A DNA stretch of 64,000 nucleotides from Nocardia vermiculata NBRC 100427 (GTDB lineage Bacteria; Actinomycetota; Actinomycetes; Mycobacteriales; Mycobacteriaceae), in contig NZ_BDCA01000005.1 of assembly GCF_001613265.1 (NCBI RefSeq), forward strand, positions 269,795-333,794, written 5' to 3'. The notes below the pieces were generated by a model. That model made no database searches and was not told the DNA's origin. It saw nothing but the letters and a program-made list of their open reading frames with translations. The stretch's first letter is position 1. The number at the start of each line of letters is the position of its first letter. The position numbers were made by a program, and so were the translations under genes. This document shows, one piece after another, positions 1 through 8,439 of this stretch.

Positions 1-618
1 ATCCCGTACTTCTCGGCGCTGTCGGGCATCGTGCTGATGGACCTCGAGGTGCTGCGCCAGTGGTACGAGCGGCCCGGTGAGACGGTGCTCGGCGTCGCCA
101 TGGAGCCCGGGGCCGACAAGGACCGGGTGATGGACGCGATCCGGGCGGTGGTGCCACCGGGAATGCACGTCGACACCGGCGCACAAGCCCTCGACGCGGT
201 CTCGGAGGGCGTGAAACAGGGGACATCGCTGTCGGGTTCGATCCTGTGGATCGTGGTGCTGGTGTCGACGGCGGCACTGTTGAACACGCTGATGCTGTCG
301 GTGCTGGAACGCCGGCGCGAACTGGGTGTGCTGCGTGCCATGGGAACCAGCCGCCGATTCCTGTTGCGCACAGTGCTCACCGAGGCGGCCGGTATCGGCC
401 TGACCGGAGCCCTGCTGGGCCTGGTGGTGGGGGCGGCCACGCAGTACCTGGCGACGGTCGCGATGGGACAGGCGCTGACCATCGAGGTGGTCTACCAGCC
501 CAGCCCGATGCTGGTGGTCTATGCGGTCGCGGCGTTGATCCTGGCGCTGCTCGGCTCGATTCCGCCGTCGTTGCGCGCGGCCCGCATGCCGATCATCGAG
601 GCGATTGCTGTCGACTGA
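1..618 (+). CDS. ABC transporter permease, FtsX/MacB type, C-terminal part
   Basis: The frame is already open at base 1, so this is the last ~205 residues of a gene that begins outside the window. The protein shows the usual FtsX-like end: one transmembrane helix near residues 80-100, a cytoplasmic stretch with the ERRRELGVLRAMG pattern typical of the FtsX permease loop, and two more hydrophobic helices before the end (…PSLRAARMPIIEAIAVD). Such permeases work with an ATPase to export lipids or peptides or to do mechanical work at the envelope; the substrate is unknown here. A strong hairpin follows, so it is the last gene of its unit. In M. tuberculosis the gene next to gatB is pfkA, so this permease marks a local difference from that order. 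Confidence 0.85.
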   Translation: MPYFSALSGIVLMDLEVLRQWYERPGETVLGVAMEPGADKDRVMDAIRAVVPPGMHVDTGAQALDAVSEGVKQGTSLSGSILWIVVLVSTAALLNTLMLSVLERRRELGVLRAMGTSRRFLLRTVLTEAAGIGLTGALLGLVVGAATQYLATVAMGQALTIEVVYQPSPMLVVYAVAALILALLGSIPPSLRAARMPIIEAIAVD

Positions 619-645
619 TCGACGTCCATAGCGGTCTCCACGAAC

Positions 646-681
646 CCCCCGCGCGGTCGATTACCGGCCGCGCGGGGGTTT
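646..681 (+). terminator. Rho-independent-type terminator after the ABC permease
   Basis: A perfect 11-bp inverted repeat (CCCCCGCGCGG at 646-656 and CCGCGCGGGGG at 668-678) with an 11-nt loop, followed by only three T. It lies between the permease stop and gatB and separates the two units. Confidence 0.7.
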
Positions 682-752
682 GCCGTATCCGGCCGAAGCC
701 GGTGAACCCGGGGCGGCGCGGAGAAGTCACCGCCCTTACATAAACTGGAGAC

Positions 753-2264
753 ATGACTGCACCCACGGTGGACTTGATGGACTATGCCGACGTCGTCGAC
801 CGGTACGAGCCGGTGCTGGGCATGGAGGTGCATGTCGAACTGGGCACCGAGACCAAGATGTTCTGCGGGTGCCCGACGACCTTCGGCGCCGAGCCGAACA
901 CCCAGGTATGCCCGGTCTGCCTCGGCCTGCCGGGCGCCCTGCCGGTGGTCAACCAGCAGGCGGTCGAGTCGGCGATCCGCATCGGTCTCGCGCTGAACTG
1001 CTCGATCACCCCGTGGGGCCGCTTCGCGCGCAAGAACTACTTCTACCCGGACCAGCCGAAGAACTACCAGATCAGCCAGTACGACGAACCGATCGCCACC
1101 GAGGGCTACCTCGACGTGGTGCTCGACGACGGCTCCACCTTCCGGGTCGATATCGAACGCGCCCATATGGAGGAGGACACCGGTAAGTCGCTGCACGTGG
1201 GTGGCGCCACCGGTCGTATCCACGGCGCGAGCCACTCGCTGCTGGACTACAACCGGGCGGGTGTGCCGCTGATCGAGATCGTCACCAAGCCGGTCACCGG
1301 TGCCGGCGAGCGTGCCCCGGAGGTCGCTCGCGCGTATGTCACCGCGCTGCGCGAGGTGCTGAAATCGCTCGACGTCTCCGATGTGAAGATGGAGCAGGGC
1401 TCGCTGCGCTGCGACGCCAATGTCTCGCTGATGCCCAAGGGTGCAACGGAATTCGGTACTCGCACCGAAACCAAGAACGTCAACTCGCTGCGGAGCGTCG
1501 AGGTCGCCGTCCGGTTCGAGATGCGTCGTCAGGCCGCGATCCTCGCCGCCGGCGGCACCATCGTCATGGAGACCCGCCACTTCCACGAGACCGACGGCAC
1601 CACCTCGCCCGGCCGACCCAAGGAATCCGCCGAGGACTACCGCTACTTCCCCGAGCCGGATCTGCGACCGGTCGCCCCGGACGCCGCCTGGGTCGAGGAA
1701 CTGCGCGCGACCATTCCCGAGTACCCGTGGCTGCGCCGCGCCCGCATCCAGGCCGACTGGGGTCTGTCCGACGAGGTGTTCCGCGATCTGGTCAATGCCG
1801 ACGCGCTGGACCTGATCATCGCGACCGTCGATGCGGGAACCTCGGTCGACGCCGCCCGGGCCTGGTGGGTCAACTACCTCACCGAGCGGGCCAAGGAACG
1901 CGAGGTCGGGCTCGAGGATCTGCCGATCAGCCCGAAGCAGGTCGCGGAGGTGGTCGCACTGGTCGACGCCAAGACCATCAACTCCAAGGTGGCCCGGCAG
2001 GTCGTGGACTTCGTCCTCGCCGGTGAGGGCGACCCGGGACAGATCGTGGAGGCCAAGGGCCTGGGCATGGTGTCCGACGACTCCGCGCTGCAGGCCGAGG
2101 TGGACAAGGCGCTGGCCGCGAATCCGGATATCGCCGACAAGATCCGCTCCGGCAAGGTACAGGCCGCCGGCAAGATCGTCGGCGACGTGATGAAGGCGAC
2201 CCGCGGTCAAGCCGACGCCGCCCGCGTGCGCGAACTGGTGCTGGCCGCCTGCGGAGCTGCCTGA
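753..2264 (+). CDS. gatB: Asp-tRNA(Asn)/Glu-tRNA(Gln) amidotransferase subunit B
   Basis: 503 aa, the normal GatB length. GatB binds the misacylated tRNA in the GatCAB complex and helps turn Glu-tRNA(Gln) and Asp-tRNA(Asn) into the amidated forms. The N-terminal cradle has the family pattern GMEVHVEL and a Cys-rich zinc-type site (CGCP…CPVC, residues ~46-65). The C-terminal YqeY-like helical tail ends …[19 protein letters not shown]. The ATG start is preceded by a purine-rich CTGGAGAC. gatC and gatA are not in the window, so the operon is split here. The gene is convergent with the LppZ-like gene and shares a hairpin terminator with it. Confidence 0.97.
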   Translation: MTAPTVDLMDYADVVDRYEPVLGMEVHVELGTETKMFCGCPTTFGAEPNTQVCPVCLGLPGALPVVNQQAVESAIRIGLALNCSITPWGRFARKNYFYPDQPKNYQISQYDEPIATEGYLDVVLDDGSTFRVDIERAHMEEDTGKSLHVGGATGRIHGASHSLLDYNRAGVPLIEIVTKPVTGAGERAPEVARAYVTALREVLKSLDVSDVKMEQGSLRCDANVSLMPKGATEFGTRTETKNVNSLRSVEVAVRFEMRRQAAILAAGGTIVMETRHFHETDGTTSPGRPKESAEDYRYFPEPDLRPVAPDAAWVEELRATIPEYPWLRRARIQADWGLSDEVFRDLVNADALDLIIATVDAGTSVDAARAWWVNYLTERAKEREVGLEDLPISPKQVAEVVALVDAKTINSKVARQVVDFVLAGEGDPGQIVEAKGLGMVSDDSALQAEVDKALAANPDIADKIRSGKVQAAGKIVGDVMKATRGQADAARVRELVLAACGAA

Positions 2265-2274
2265 GCAGAGCTGT

Positions 2275-2309
2275 TGTGCTGTTCGGGCGAAACCCGCCCG
2301 AACAGCACA
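2275..2309. terminator. Bidirectional hairpin terminator between gatB and the lppZ-like gene
   Basis: A perfect 15-bp inverted repeat (TGTGCTGTTCGGGCG at 2275-2289, complement at 2295-2309) with a 5-nt loop, between two convergent stop codons. There is no long T tract on either side, which is common in actinobacteria. Confidence 0.75.
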
Positions 2310-2411
2310 CGCTGAACCAGAACCCGGCCGGGACACGCATGCGCGTCGAACCCGGCCGCCGGAGCGCAGCGCGGGCCGCTGTTCCGGCGGCCCACGTGCT
2401 GGGGCCGCGCG

Positions 2412-3539
2412 CTAGTCCGGTCCGCCCCCGGCGCCGCCCTGCGGCGGTGGGATACGCACGACTCGGTCGTCGAAGGGACCGGGCGCCTCGGGCTTGTTGA
2501 CGGTCCCGACCCATACGTTGCCGTCGCCGCCCATGGTCGCCCCGCCCAGGGAGCCGTACTTGTTCTGCGCCACCATCGTCGGCGTGGTGGTGATCGCGTG
2601 TGTCTTCGGGTCGGCGTCGGCGAAGGCCAGGGCCTTGGCACCCGACATCGCGACCGCCACGCCGTCGACCGCGGCAGCGCATCCGCCGGCGCCCGGTTTA
2701 TCGGGCCAGGTCCATCCGGTGGTGACGGTGCCGTCGGCGGCCAGACGCTGCAGCCGGTCCTCGGTGGCGGTGCGGTCGGTGAACCAGACAGTGTCCTGGT
2801 GGTCGGGGCAGATGTCACCGGCGGAACCGACCCCGGAGGCCATCACCTTCGGGTCGGCGTGGCCCGGCGCCGGATTGTCGATCTCGAGCAGCTTGCCGGA
2901 CAGCGAACCGGGATCGCCTGCCGCACCCGGATCGCCCGCATTGCCGGTCAGCACCGCCATGGTGGTCGGAGTGACGAAGTCGATGGCACCGTGATTGCCG
3001 GTAGCGCCCTTCGGGATTCCGGTCAGGATGGGCTTCGGGTCACCGCCCGATCCGATCCGCACCACGCGATTGTCGGAGGCGGTGGTGACGTAGGCGTAGA
3101 TCAGCCCGTCCTCGCCGTAGCTCGGGGACAGCGCCACATCGGTGAGCCCACCGTCACCGGCGGCATCCACATCCACCCGGGCGACCTCCTGCGGCTCCGG
3201 CGGTGCCTGACTGGGATCGACGGCGGTGACTTTCAGGATGCGCCCGGTGGTGCGTTCGGTGACCAGCGCCTGCTGACCTCCGGGGAGCACCGTCAGCCCG
3301 CCGGTGGTGTCCAGGCACGACACCACGACCGCGGGGTCGGGGTCGATGCACGGACCGGTCGGCCGCTGGCCGGTCGGTGGCGGGGTCGGCTCGTCGGTGG
3401 GGCCGCGGCCCTCGGGCTCGACGGTCGGTGCGGGGGAGAACGGGCCGGACGCGGAATCGTCGAAGCCGGCACACCCGGCGACCAGGCCGACGGTGACGGC
3501 GAGGATCGACGCGACACGGCCGACGACAACCACACTCAT
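2412..3539 (-). CDS. lppZ: LppZ-like lipoprotein, PQQ-dependent sugar dehydrogenase (GSDH) fold
   Basis: 375 aa from an ATG at 3539; a longer in-frame version would run into the promoter region of the divergent DoxX gene. The N terminus is a lipoprotein signal (basic start, hydrophobic core, lipobox VAGC, Cys at ~residue 23), then a Pro-rich linker to ~residue 70. The rest resembles the six-bladed glucose/sorbosone dehydrogenase family (GGLTVLPGGQQALVTERTTG, then NHGAIDF, GDPGSLSGKLLEID). It should sit on the outer face of the membrane. Position beside doxX and gatB matches M. tuberculosis lppZ (Rv3006). Its reaction is not known; PQQ dependence is only a family assumption. Confidence 0.85.
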   Translation of the reverse strand: MSVVVVGRVASILAVTVGLVAGCAGFDDSASGPFSPAPTVEPEGRGPTDEPTPPPTGQRPTGPCIDPDPAVVVSCLDTTGGLTVLPGGQQALVTERTTGRILKVTAVDPSQAPPEPQEVARVDVDAAGDGGLTDVALSPSYGEDGLIYAYVTTASDNRVVRIGSGGDPKPILTGIPKGATGNHGAIDFVTPTTMAVLTGNAGDPGAAGDPGSLSGKLLEIDNPAPGHADPKVMASGVGSAGDICPDHQDTVWFTDRTATEDRLQRLAADGTVTTGWTWPDKPGAGGCAAAVDGVAVAMSGAKALAFADADPKTHAITTTPTMVAQNKYGSLGGATMGGDGNVWVGTVNKPEAPGPFDDRVVRIPPPQGGAGGGPD

Positions 3540-3650
3540 TGCCCAAACGTTACGGAAATACCGCCGCGAACGCTCGTAGGGGTCGGCGCCCGCAGCTGAC
3601 ACGCCGTGCAACACCCCCCACGGCGCCGCCACACGTCATACTCTGAGCCC

Positions 3651-4493
3651 GTGAACGACAAGCCGAACCAGCCACCGGAATCGAACGAACCGTCCGGCTC
3701 GACCGGCGGCCCCACCGGACCGGCGGCACACAGCCCGTACGACAACCCGACCGGCGAATTCCCGTCGGTGAAACCGGCCGCGGGTAAGGACGTTCCGCGC
3801 ACCGAGGACGACCTGGGGCTCGATCCGGAGGTTCCGTCGTCGTCGGAGCCGGGTAAGCACGAGGGGCCGAAGCTCACCTCCGGCTCCGCTGACGACGAGC
3901 CCACCTACGCCTTCGCCAGCATTCCGCCCGCCCCGGTGGCCGGTGATACCGAACGGCTGCGCCGCACGCGGGAATACCGTCGCGGAACAACGGATCTGGG
4001 CCTGCTCATCCTGCGCCTGGTCATCGGCCTGACGTTCCTCTACCACGGCCTGCAGAAGCTGGCGGGCTGGTTCCACGGACCGGGACTGGACGGCACCCGC
4101 GCCATGCTGGAGCAAGGCGGCTGGAAACATATCGAGCTGTCCACCGCGATGCTCACCGTGTCCGAGGTGGGCGGCGGCGCACTGATCATTCTCGGTCTGG
4201 CGACACCGCTGGCGGCCGGTGCGGTCCTGGCCTCGATCATCGACGCGTGGTTGTGGAAGCAGGGGATGGCACCCGATTTCCAGTACAAGACGGTGGAATT
4301 GGAGTCGATCCTCGGTGGCCTGGCTGCCGCGCTCATCTTCACCGGCCCCGGCCGGCTGTCGTTCGACCGCAACCGCGGCTGGGCGGTGCGTCCCTCGTGG
4401 GGATCGCTCGTCGCCTTCGTCCTGGCATTGGCCGCGGCGGCCGTCGGCTGGATCTTCCTGCACGGCGGCAACCCGTTCATCGGGATTTTCTAG
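3651..4493 (+). CDS. DoxX family membrane protein
   Basis: 280 aa from a GTG at 3651. The first ~110 residues are hydrophilic, Pro/Gly/Ser/Glu-rich and probably disordered. They are followed by a DoxX domain with four or five membrane helices (LGLLILRLVIGLTFLYHGLQK, then VGGGALIILGLATPLAAG). The family includes quinol-oxidase-associated and redox-stress membrane proteins. In mycobacteria a DoxX protein works with SodA and SseA in an oxidative-stress complex, but it is not certain that this is the same paralogue. The gene is divergent from the lppZ-like gene with ~110 bp between start codons, as in M. tuberculosis Rv3005c/Rv3006. Confidence 0.85.
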   Translation: MNDKPNQPPESNEPSGSTGGPTGPAAHSPYDNPTGEFPSVKPAAGKDVPRTEDDLGLDPEVPSSSEPGKHEGPKLTSGSADDEPTYAFASIPPAPVAGDTERLRRTREYRRGTTDLGLLILRLVIGLTFLYHGLQKLAGWFHGPGLDGTRAMLEQGGWKHIELSTAMLTVSEVGGGALIILGLATPLAAGAVLASIIDAWLWKQGMAPDFQYKTVELESILGGLAAALIFTGPGRLSFDRNRGWAVRPSWGSLVAFVLALAAAAVGWIFLHGGNPFIGIF

Positions 4494-4527
4494 AACGCCG
4501 TACCCCCGGAAGTTCTAGAGTCCCGGC

Positions 4528-4971
4528 ATGTCGAATATCGCCGAGCCCCCGAGTTACCGAGCGATCGAAAGCCTGATCGCCGATTACGCACTGTGTGTCG
4601 ATCAAGGTGATTTCGCCGGCGTCGGCGCGCTGTTCGCCGACGGAGTGTTCGGCGGTAGCCAGGGTGGTCGGGCCGGCAGCGAGGCCGTCGAGAAGACGAT
4701 GACCGACACCGTGATCCGCTACGACGACGGCACACCCCGCACCAAGCACCTGGTGACCAACCTGTCGATCCAGGTGGACGAGGAAGCCGACACGGCCACC
4801 AGCCGCTCGTACTTCACGGTCCTGCAGGCCGCGCCCGACCAGCCACTCCAGCCGATCGTCAGCGGCCGGTACTACGACGAGTTCCGCCGCAAAGACGGCA
4901 CGTGGTCCTTCGCCCGCCGCCGCGTGGAGATGGACCTCACCGGCGACCTGAGCAAGCATTTGCGCAGCTAG
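4528..4971 (+). CDS. SnoaL/NTF2-like cone-fold protein
   Basis: 147 aa. The sequence has the SnoaL-like pattern: an N-terminal helix (IESLIADYALCVDQGDFAGVGALFADG), then the strands of the NTF2 barrel (TKHLVTNLSIQVDEEADTATSRSYFTV) ending in the typical FARRRVEMDL. This fold serves many small enzymes and binding proteins (isomerases, hydratases, ring dioxygenase small subunits), so the substrate cannot be predicted. It lies 34 bp after the DoxX gene on the same strand and may be co-transcribed. Confidence 0.75.
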   Translation: MSNIAEPPSYRAIESLIADYALCVDQGDFAGVGALFADGVFGGSQGGRAGSEAVEKTMTDTVIRYDDGTPRTKHLVTNLSIQVDEEADTATSRSYFTVLQAAPDQPLQPIVSGRYYDEFRRKDGTWSFARRRVEMDLTGDLSKHLRS

Positions 4972-5279
4972 AGGTGCGGCTGTAATTCTGTGCGCTGACT
5001 TCGGCGGCCCCACCGAGAAGGGTCGTCCCCCACCGAGAGGGACGGCCCTGCCGCACCCGAGTGATGCACTGCATGTATCCGAAGCCGCCGAGTATCGCGC
5101 CCTTCAGCGGCTGCCCCGAGCAGTTGATTCGCTACGCCACGTGACAACTGATTTCGCACGCACATGGGTAACTCACCGGGTACCCCCAGAACTCAGCCGA
5201 CCACTGAACGTAAGACCGACACCCGAGTCTCCTCGCACTCCACGGCACGCTTGATTCGCGGAGAGGCGGTACAGCACGC
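4972..5279. other. Intergenic region between the NTF2-like gene and ilvD (convergent)
   Basis: No credible ORF. It holds an imperfect 10-bp hairpin (5020-5029 with 5039-5048, one G·T) that could end transcription from either side. At the right edge is the outer copy of a 29-bp imperfect tandem repeat that duplicates the 3' end of ilvD. Confidence 0.6.
5020..5048. terminator. Possible bidirectional hairpin terminator
   Basis: GGGTCGTCCC (5020-5029) can pair with GGGACGGCCC (5039-5048) with one wobble and a 9-nt loop. It lies between convergent genes and has no T tract. Confidence 0.4.
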
Positions 5280-5302
5280 TTAATTCGCGGAGTGGCGGTC
5301 CG
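5245..5302. repeat. 29-bp imperfect tandem duplication across the ilvD stop codon
   Basis: Units 5245-5273 and 5274-5302 agree at about 25 of 29 positions (GCACGCTTGATTCGCGGAGA versus GCACGCTTAATTCGCGGAGT at their starts). The ilvD TAA stop (tta on + at 5280-5282) lies in the inner unit; the matching triplet of the outer unit reads ttg (CAA on the coding strand), so it is not a stop. Confidence 0.8.
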
Positions 5303-7139
5303 GCACTTGGCGGACTGCGCCCTTGTCTGCCGACGTCGCCAGCGCCGCGTACGCGCGCAGTGCGGTGGTGACCGGGCGGTCGCGGTTCACCGGCTGCCAC
5401 GGCCGTTCCCGGGCGTCCATCTTGGCGCGGCGCTCGGCCAGCACCTCGTCGTCGACCAGCAGTTCCAGTGCGCGGGTGTGCACATCGATGCGGATGCGGT
5501 CCCCGTCCTCGACGAGTCCGATGGCGCCGCCGCTGGCAGCCTCGGGGGAGATGTGGCCGATCGACAGCCCCGAGGTGCCGCCGGAGAAGCGGCCGTCGGT
5601 GATCAGCGCGCACACCTTGCCCAGGCCGAGGCCCTTCAGGAACGAGGTGGGGTGCAGCATCTCCTGCATGCCCGGGCCGCCCGCGGGGCCCTCGTAGCGG
5701 ATGACGACCACGTCGCCCGGCTGGATCTTCTTGCCGAGGATCGCCGACACGGCATCTTCCTGGGATTCCAGCACGACGGCCGGGCCCTCGAAGGTGAACA
5801 GGTCCTCGTCGATTCCGGCGGTCTTGAGGATGGCGCCGTCGAGGGCGACATTGCCGCGCAGCACGCACAGCCCGCCCTCGACGGTGTACGCGTGCGCGAT
5901 ATCGCGGATGCATCCGCCGTCGGCATCGGTATCCAGCGACGACCAGCGATTGTCGGTCGAGAAGGGCTCGGTGGTGCGCACCCCGCCCGGTGCGGCATGG
6001 AACAGCTCGAGAGCTTGTTCGGATGCCTTGCCGGAACGGATGTCCCAGGTGTCGAGCCACTCGTCGAGGGTGGCGGTGTGCACGGTGCTGACCTCGGTTT
6101 CCAGCAGCCCACCACGGCGCAGCTCGCCGAGGATGGCGGGAATGCCGCCCGCACGGTGCACGTCTTCCATGTGGTAGTCGGAGTTGGGGGCCACCTTCGA
6201 CAGGCACGGCACTCGGCGCGAGATCTCGTCGATGGTGTCGAGATCGAAATCGATCTCACCTTCCTGGGCGGCGGCGAGGGTGTGCAGCACGGTGTTGGTG
6301 GAGCCACCCATCGCGACATCGAGGGCCATCGCATTACGGAAGGCCTTGGCGTTCGCGACGTTCCGCGGCAGCACCGACTCGTCGTCGTCGCGGTACCAGC
6401 GGGTTGCGATGTCGACGATGGTGCTGCCGGCCCGCTCGAACAGCGCGCGGCGGGCGGCATGGGTGGCCAGGGTGGAACCGTTGCCCGGCAGTGCCAGTCC
6501 CAATGCCTCGGTGAGGCAGTTCATCGAGTTGGCGGTGAACATCCCGGAGCAGGAGCCGCAGGTGGGGCACGCGCTGCGCTCGACCTCGCTGAGGCCCTCG
6601 TCGCTGACCTGGCCGGAGGCGCTGGCGGAGATGGCGGTGATCAGGTCGGTCGGTGCCTGGGCGACACCATCGACGACCACGGCCTTACCGGCCTCCATCG
6701 GTCCGCCGGAGACGAACACCGCCGGGATGTTGAGCCGCATGGCGGCATTGAGCATGCCGGGGGTGATCTTGTCGCAGTTGGAGATACACACCAGCGCGTC
6801 AGCGGTGTGGGCGTTGGCCATGTACTCCACCGAGTCGGCGATGATCTCGCGGCTGGGCAGCGAGTACAGCATGCCGCCGTGGCCCATGGCGATACCGTCG
6901 TCGACAGCGATGGTGTGGAATTCGCGCGGTACACCGCCGGCGGCGCGGACCGCATCGGCCACGATCTCGCCGACGTCCTTGAGGTGGACATGGCCGGGCA
7001 CGAACTGTGTGTAGGAGTTCGCGATCGCGACGATCGGCTTCCCGAAATCGGAGTCGGTGAGGCCGGTGGCCCGCCAGAGTGCGCGTGCGCCTGCGGCATT
7101 ACGTCCGGCGGTGGTCGTGCGTGAGCGAAGCGGTGGCAT
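5280..7139 (-). CDS. ilvD: Dihydroxy-acid dehydratase
   Basis: 619 aa, the normal length. It dehydrates 2,3-dihydroxy-isovalerate and 2,3-dihydroxy-3-methylvalerate to the 2-keto acids for Val/Leu and Ile. Family signatures are clear: [12 protein letters not shown] near residue 120, [19 protein letters not shown] with the Fe-S cysteines near residue 190, and the C-terminal [20 protein letters not shown]. The ATG start lies just after a purine-rich stretch. The gene runs in the same direction as the upstream CFP-6-like gene but 316 bp away, so it probably has its own promoter. Its last codons are part of a 29-bp tandem duplication. Confidence 0.97.
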   Translation of the reverse strand: MPPLRSRTTTAGRNAAGARALWRATGLTDSDFGKPIVAIANSYTQFVPGHVHLKDVGEIVADAVRAAGGVPREFHTIAVDDGIAMGHGGMLYSLPSREIIADSVEYMANAHTADALVCISNCDKITPGMLNAAMRLNIPAVFVSGGPMEAGKAVVVDGVAQAPTDLITAISASASGQVSDEGLSEVERSACPTCGSCSGMFTANSMNCLTEALGLALPGNGSTLATHAARRALFERAGSTIVDIATRWYRDDDESVLPRNVANAKAFRNAMALDVAMGGSTNTVLHTLAAAQEGEIDFDLDTIDEISRRVPCLSKVAPNSDYHMEDVHRAGGIPAILGELRRGGLLETEVSTVHTATLDEWLDTWDIRSGKASEQALELFHAAPGGVRTTEPFSTDNRWSSLDTDADGGCIRDIAHAYTVEGGLCVLRGNVALDGAILKTAGIDEDLFTFEGPAVVLESQEDAVSAILGKKIQPGDVVVIRYEGPAGGPGMQEMLHPTSFLKGLGLGKVCALITDGRFSGGTSGLSIGHISPEAASGGAIGLVEDGDRIRIDVHTRALELLVDDEVLAERRAKMDARERPWQPVNRDRPVTTALRAYAALATSADKGAVRQVPDRHSAN

Positions 7140-7455
7140 GAAATTGATCCTCGGTGGGTCGGCTCGCGGGAGCTGCTCTGCTGTGTCGCGGCGGCTCTGC
7201 TCATCGGTGCGGTGCTCGTCCGGTGGTCTCCGGTGTCGGGACCGAGGGCTGATCGGCCGCCGTGTCGAGCGTCTCGCCGATGGTGGTCGGCGCAGAGCCT
7301 CCGCCGAAAGCAGAGCGTCTGTTCGGCACCTCGACGTTACTCCGGTCCTCCGCTGGGCCGACCTCGTGGTCGCCGAACGAAGCAGCGCCGCGCTGCGCCG
7401 GTCCGTGCTCCGCGGCTGAACGGTCCGCCAGGTGGGCGGATACAGAGGTGAGACG
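7140..7455. other. Intergenic region upstream of ilvD
   Basis: 316 bp between the end of the CFP-6-like gene and ilvD, both on the minus strand. No credible ORF; ORFs here are GC shadows. A short 6-bp hairpin (7424-7429 with 7435-7440) could end the upstream transcript. The ilvD promoter should lie here, but I cannot point to a convincing -35/-10 pair. Confidence 0.5.
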
Positions 7456-8112
7456 TCAGCGCGTGCCTTCGGGCTCGGTCGAGCCGGTACTCGCGGAGCT
7501 GGTGTCGCCCTCTCCGGTGGTGGTGTTGGTGCCGCTGGCCGCTGTGTTGCTGGTCTCTGTGTCTGTGTTGTTCGTCTCGGTGGTGTCTGCCACGCTCTGT
7601 TCGCCCGGCCCCGTCGAATCCTGCGCTGCCTGTGTATGCCCTGCCGGTGCCTGCTCCGGCTCCTCCCGTGCCTCGGCCTTCGCGAACGGGTCCGGGATGC
7701 GTCCGCCCGAGGCCGCGACCAGGTCCTTCAGCCGGTCGTAGCCCACTGCGGGCAGTGCCGTCTCGGAGTCGTCGGTGAGGTGTACGCGCACGAAACCGCG
7801 CTTGGGGATGCGCAGTCCCCGCACCTGCGACCAGTCGACGTGCCGGGAGCCGAACGCTGTACGCAGGTCCAGTCCCGCGGCGGATACCGTGGTGCGGGTG
7901 CGCTCCACCCACCAGGCGGCGGCGATCGGGATCGCGAACAGGAACCAGAGCACCTGTGGCCATCCGAAGAACGGGAACGCTACGCAGAACAGCAGCAGAA
8001 AGACGGCCAGGTGCCCGAGTCGAGGGATACTGATCACACGCCCCGTATCGGTTCCCGACTCCGTGGTGTGGGACGATTGAGCTGGTGGCACGGACTGCTG
8101 CGGCGATGACAC
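7456..8112 (-). CDS. cfp6: PH domain-containing membrane protein, CFP-6 (low-molecular-weight antigen 6) family
   Basis: 218 aa with a GTG start. The first ~35 residues are hydrophilic, then two adjacent membrane helices (residues ~33-68), then a bacterial PH-like domain with the pattern [37 protein letters not shown]. The tail from ~residue 150 is Ala/Glu/Thr-rich and low in complexity. This layout and the place directly upstream of and divergent from ilvB match M. tuberculosis Rv3004 (Cfp6). The function of the family is unknown. Annotators may also call it 'PH domain-containing protein'. Confidence 0.85.
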   Translation of the reverse strand: MSSPQQSVPPAQSSHTTESGTDTGRVISIPRLGHLAVFLLLFCVAFPFFGWPQVLWFLFAIPIAAAWWVERTRTTVSAAGLDLRTAFGSRHVDWSQVRGLRIPKRGFVRVHLTDDSETALPAVGYDRLKDLVAASGGRIPDPFAKAEAREEPEQAPAGHTQAAQDSTGPGEQSVADTTETNNTDTETSNTAASGTNTTTGEGDTSSASTGSTEPEGTR

Positions 8113-8181
8113 ACCCCCATCCTCGCATCATGGTGAAGCGACACTCGAACCGCCCCGTCTCACATAATGAGACACCGACTG

Positions 8182-8196
8182 GTCAAGTAACTTGAC
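8182..8196. promoter_or_regulatory. Palindrome overlapping the ilvB leader -35 box
   Basis: GTCAAG-TAA-CTTGAC, a perfect 6-bp inverted repeat with a 3-nt spacer. Its right arm overlaps the TTGACT -35 hexamer. It could be an operator for a repressor of the ilv operon; no regulator is assigned. Confidence 0.45.
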
Positions 8197-8221
8197 TCAT
8201 CGACTCACGCGCGCATACCGT
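8192..8221 (+). promoter_or_regulatory. Predicted promoter of the ilvBNC operon
   Basis: -35 TTGACT (8192-8197), 18-bp spacer, -10 TACCGT (8216-8221, fits the actinobacterial TANNNT). Transcription would start about 7 nt further, at or next to the GTG of the leader peptide at 8229. The transcript would then be leaderless, which also explains the lack of a ribosome binding site before that GTG. Confidence 0.6.
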
Positions 8222-8228
8222 CGAGTGC

Positions 8229-8276
8229 GTGAATCGAAACGAGCTTCTCGTAATCGGCCGGCGCGTCCAGCGCTGA
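8229..8276 (+). CDS. ilvB leader peptide (attenuation peptide)
   Basis: A 15-codon ORF, GTG start, product MNRNELLVIGRRVQR. It holds four consecutive branched-chain codons, Leu-Leu-Val-Ile (8244-8255), plus a Val near the end. This is the classic design of a leader peptide that senses charged Leu/Val/Ile tRNA, and it lies ~160 bp before ilvB with a terminator hairpin in between. Corynebacterium and mycobacterial ilvB genes are known to have such leaders. The stop codon (8274-8276) lies inside GCTGAGC (8272-8278), which can pair with the left arm of the terminator. Too short for normal gene callers. Confidence 0.8.
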   Translation: MNRNELLVIGRRVQR

Positions 8277-8336
8277 GCCTGACGACTCGAGGTCGATACG
8301 TCAGCTCGCAACTGCGACGCGCCACCCTCGCTCAGC
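8272..8336 (+). promoter_or_regulatory. Predicted antiterminator pairing of the ilvB attenuator
   Basis: GCTGAGC at 8272-8278 is perfectly complementary to GCTCAGC at 8330-8336, the left arm of the terminator. If the ribosome stalls at the LLVI codons this pairing is free to form and the terminator cannot. If it reaches the stop codon, it covers 8272-8278 and termination follows. Confidence 0.65.
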
Positions 8337-8359
8337 CACTGGCTGACGGGGGCTTTTTT
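8321..8359 (+). terminator. Attenuator terminator in the ilvB leader
   Basis: The segments TCAGCC (8332-8337) and GGCTGA (8341-8346), with an outer GCC.CC/GGGGC helix, form a GC-rich hairpin (8321-8353) followed directly by six T (8354-8359). It lies ~80 bp before the ilvB GTG and is the only terminator with a strong T tract near this operon. Confidence 0.8.
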
Positions 8360-8439
8360 GTGTTCGGACAAGTTGTGTTCAGACAGTGTTCGCGCCGGCG
8401 CCAGGGCCGGGTGAACGACAAGCAGTGAGGAAAAAGACG

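Noticed and set aside
4972..5279. Riboswitch near ilvD
   Set aside because: The region is at the 3' side of ilvD, not its 5' leader, and shows only a short hairpin and the tandem repeat.
5292..7124. Plus-strand frame of 610 codons opposite ilvD
   Set aside because: Shadow of ilvD; no family match and biased composition.
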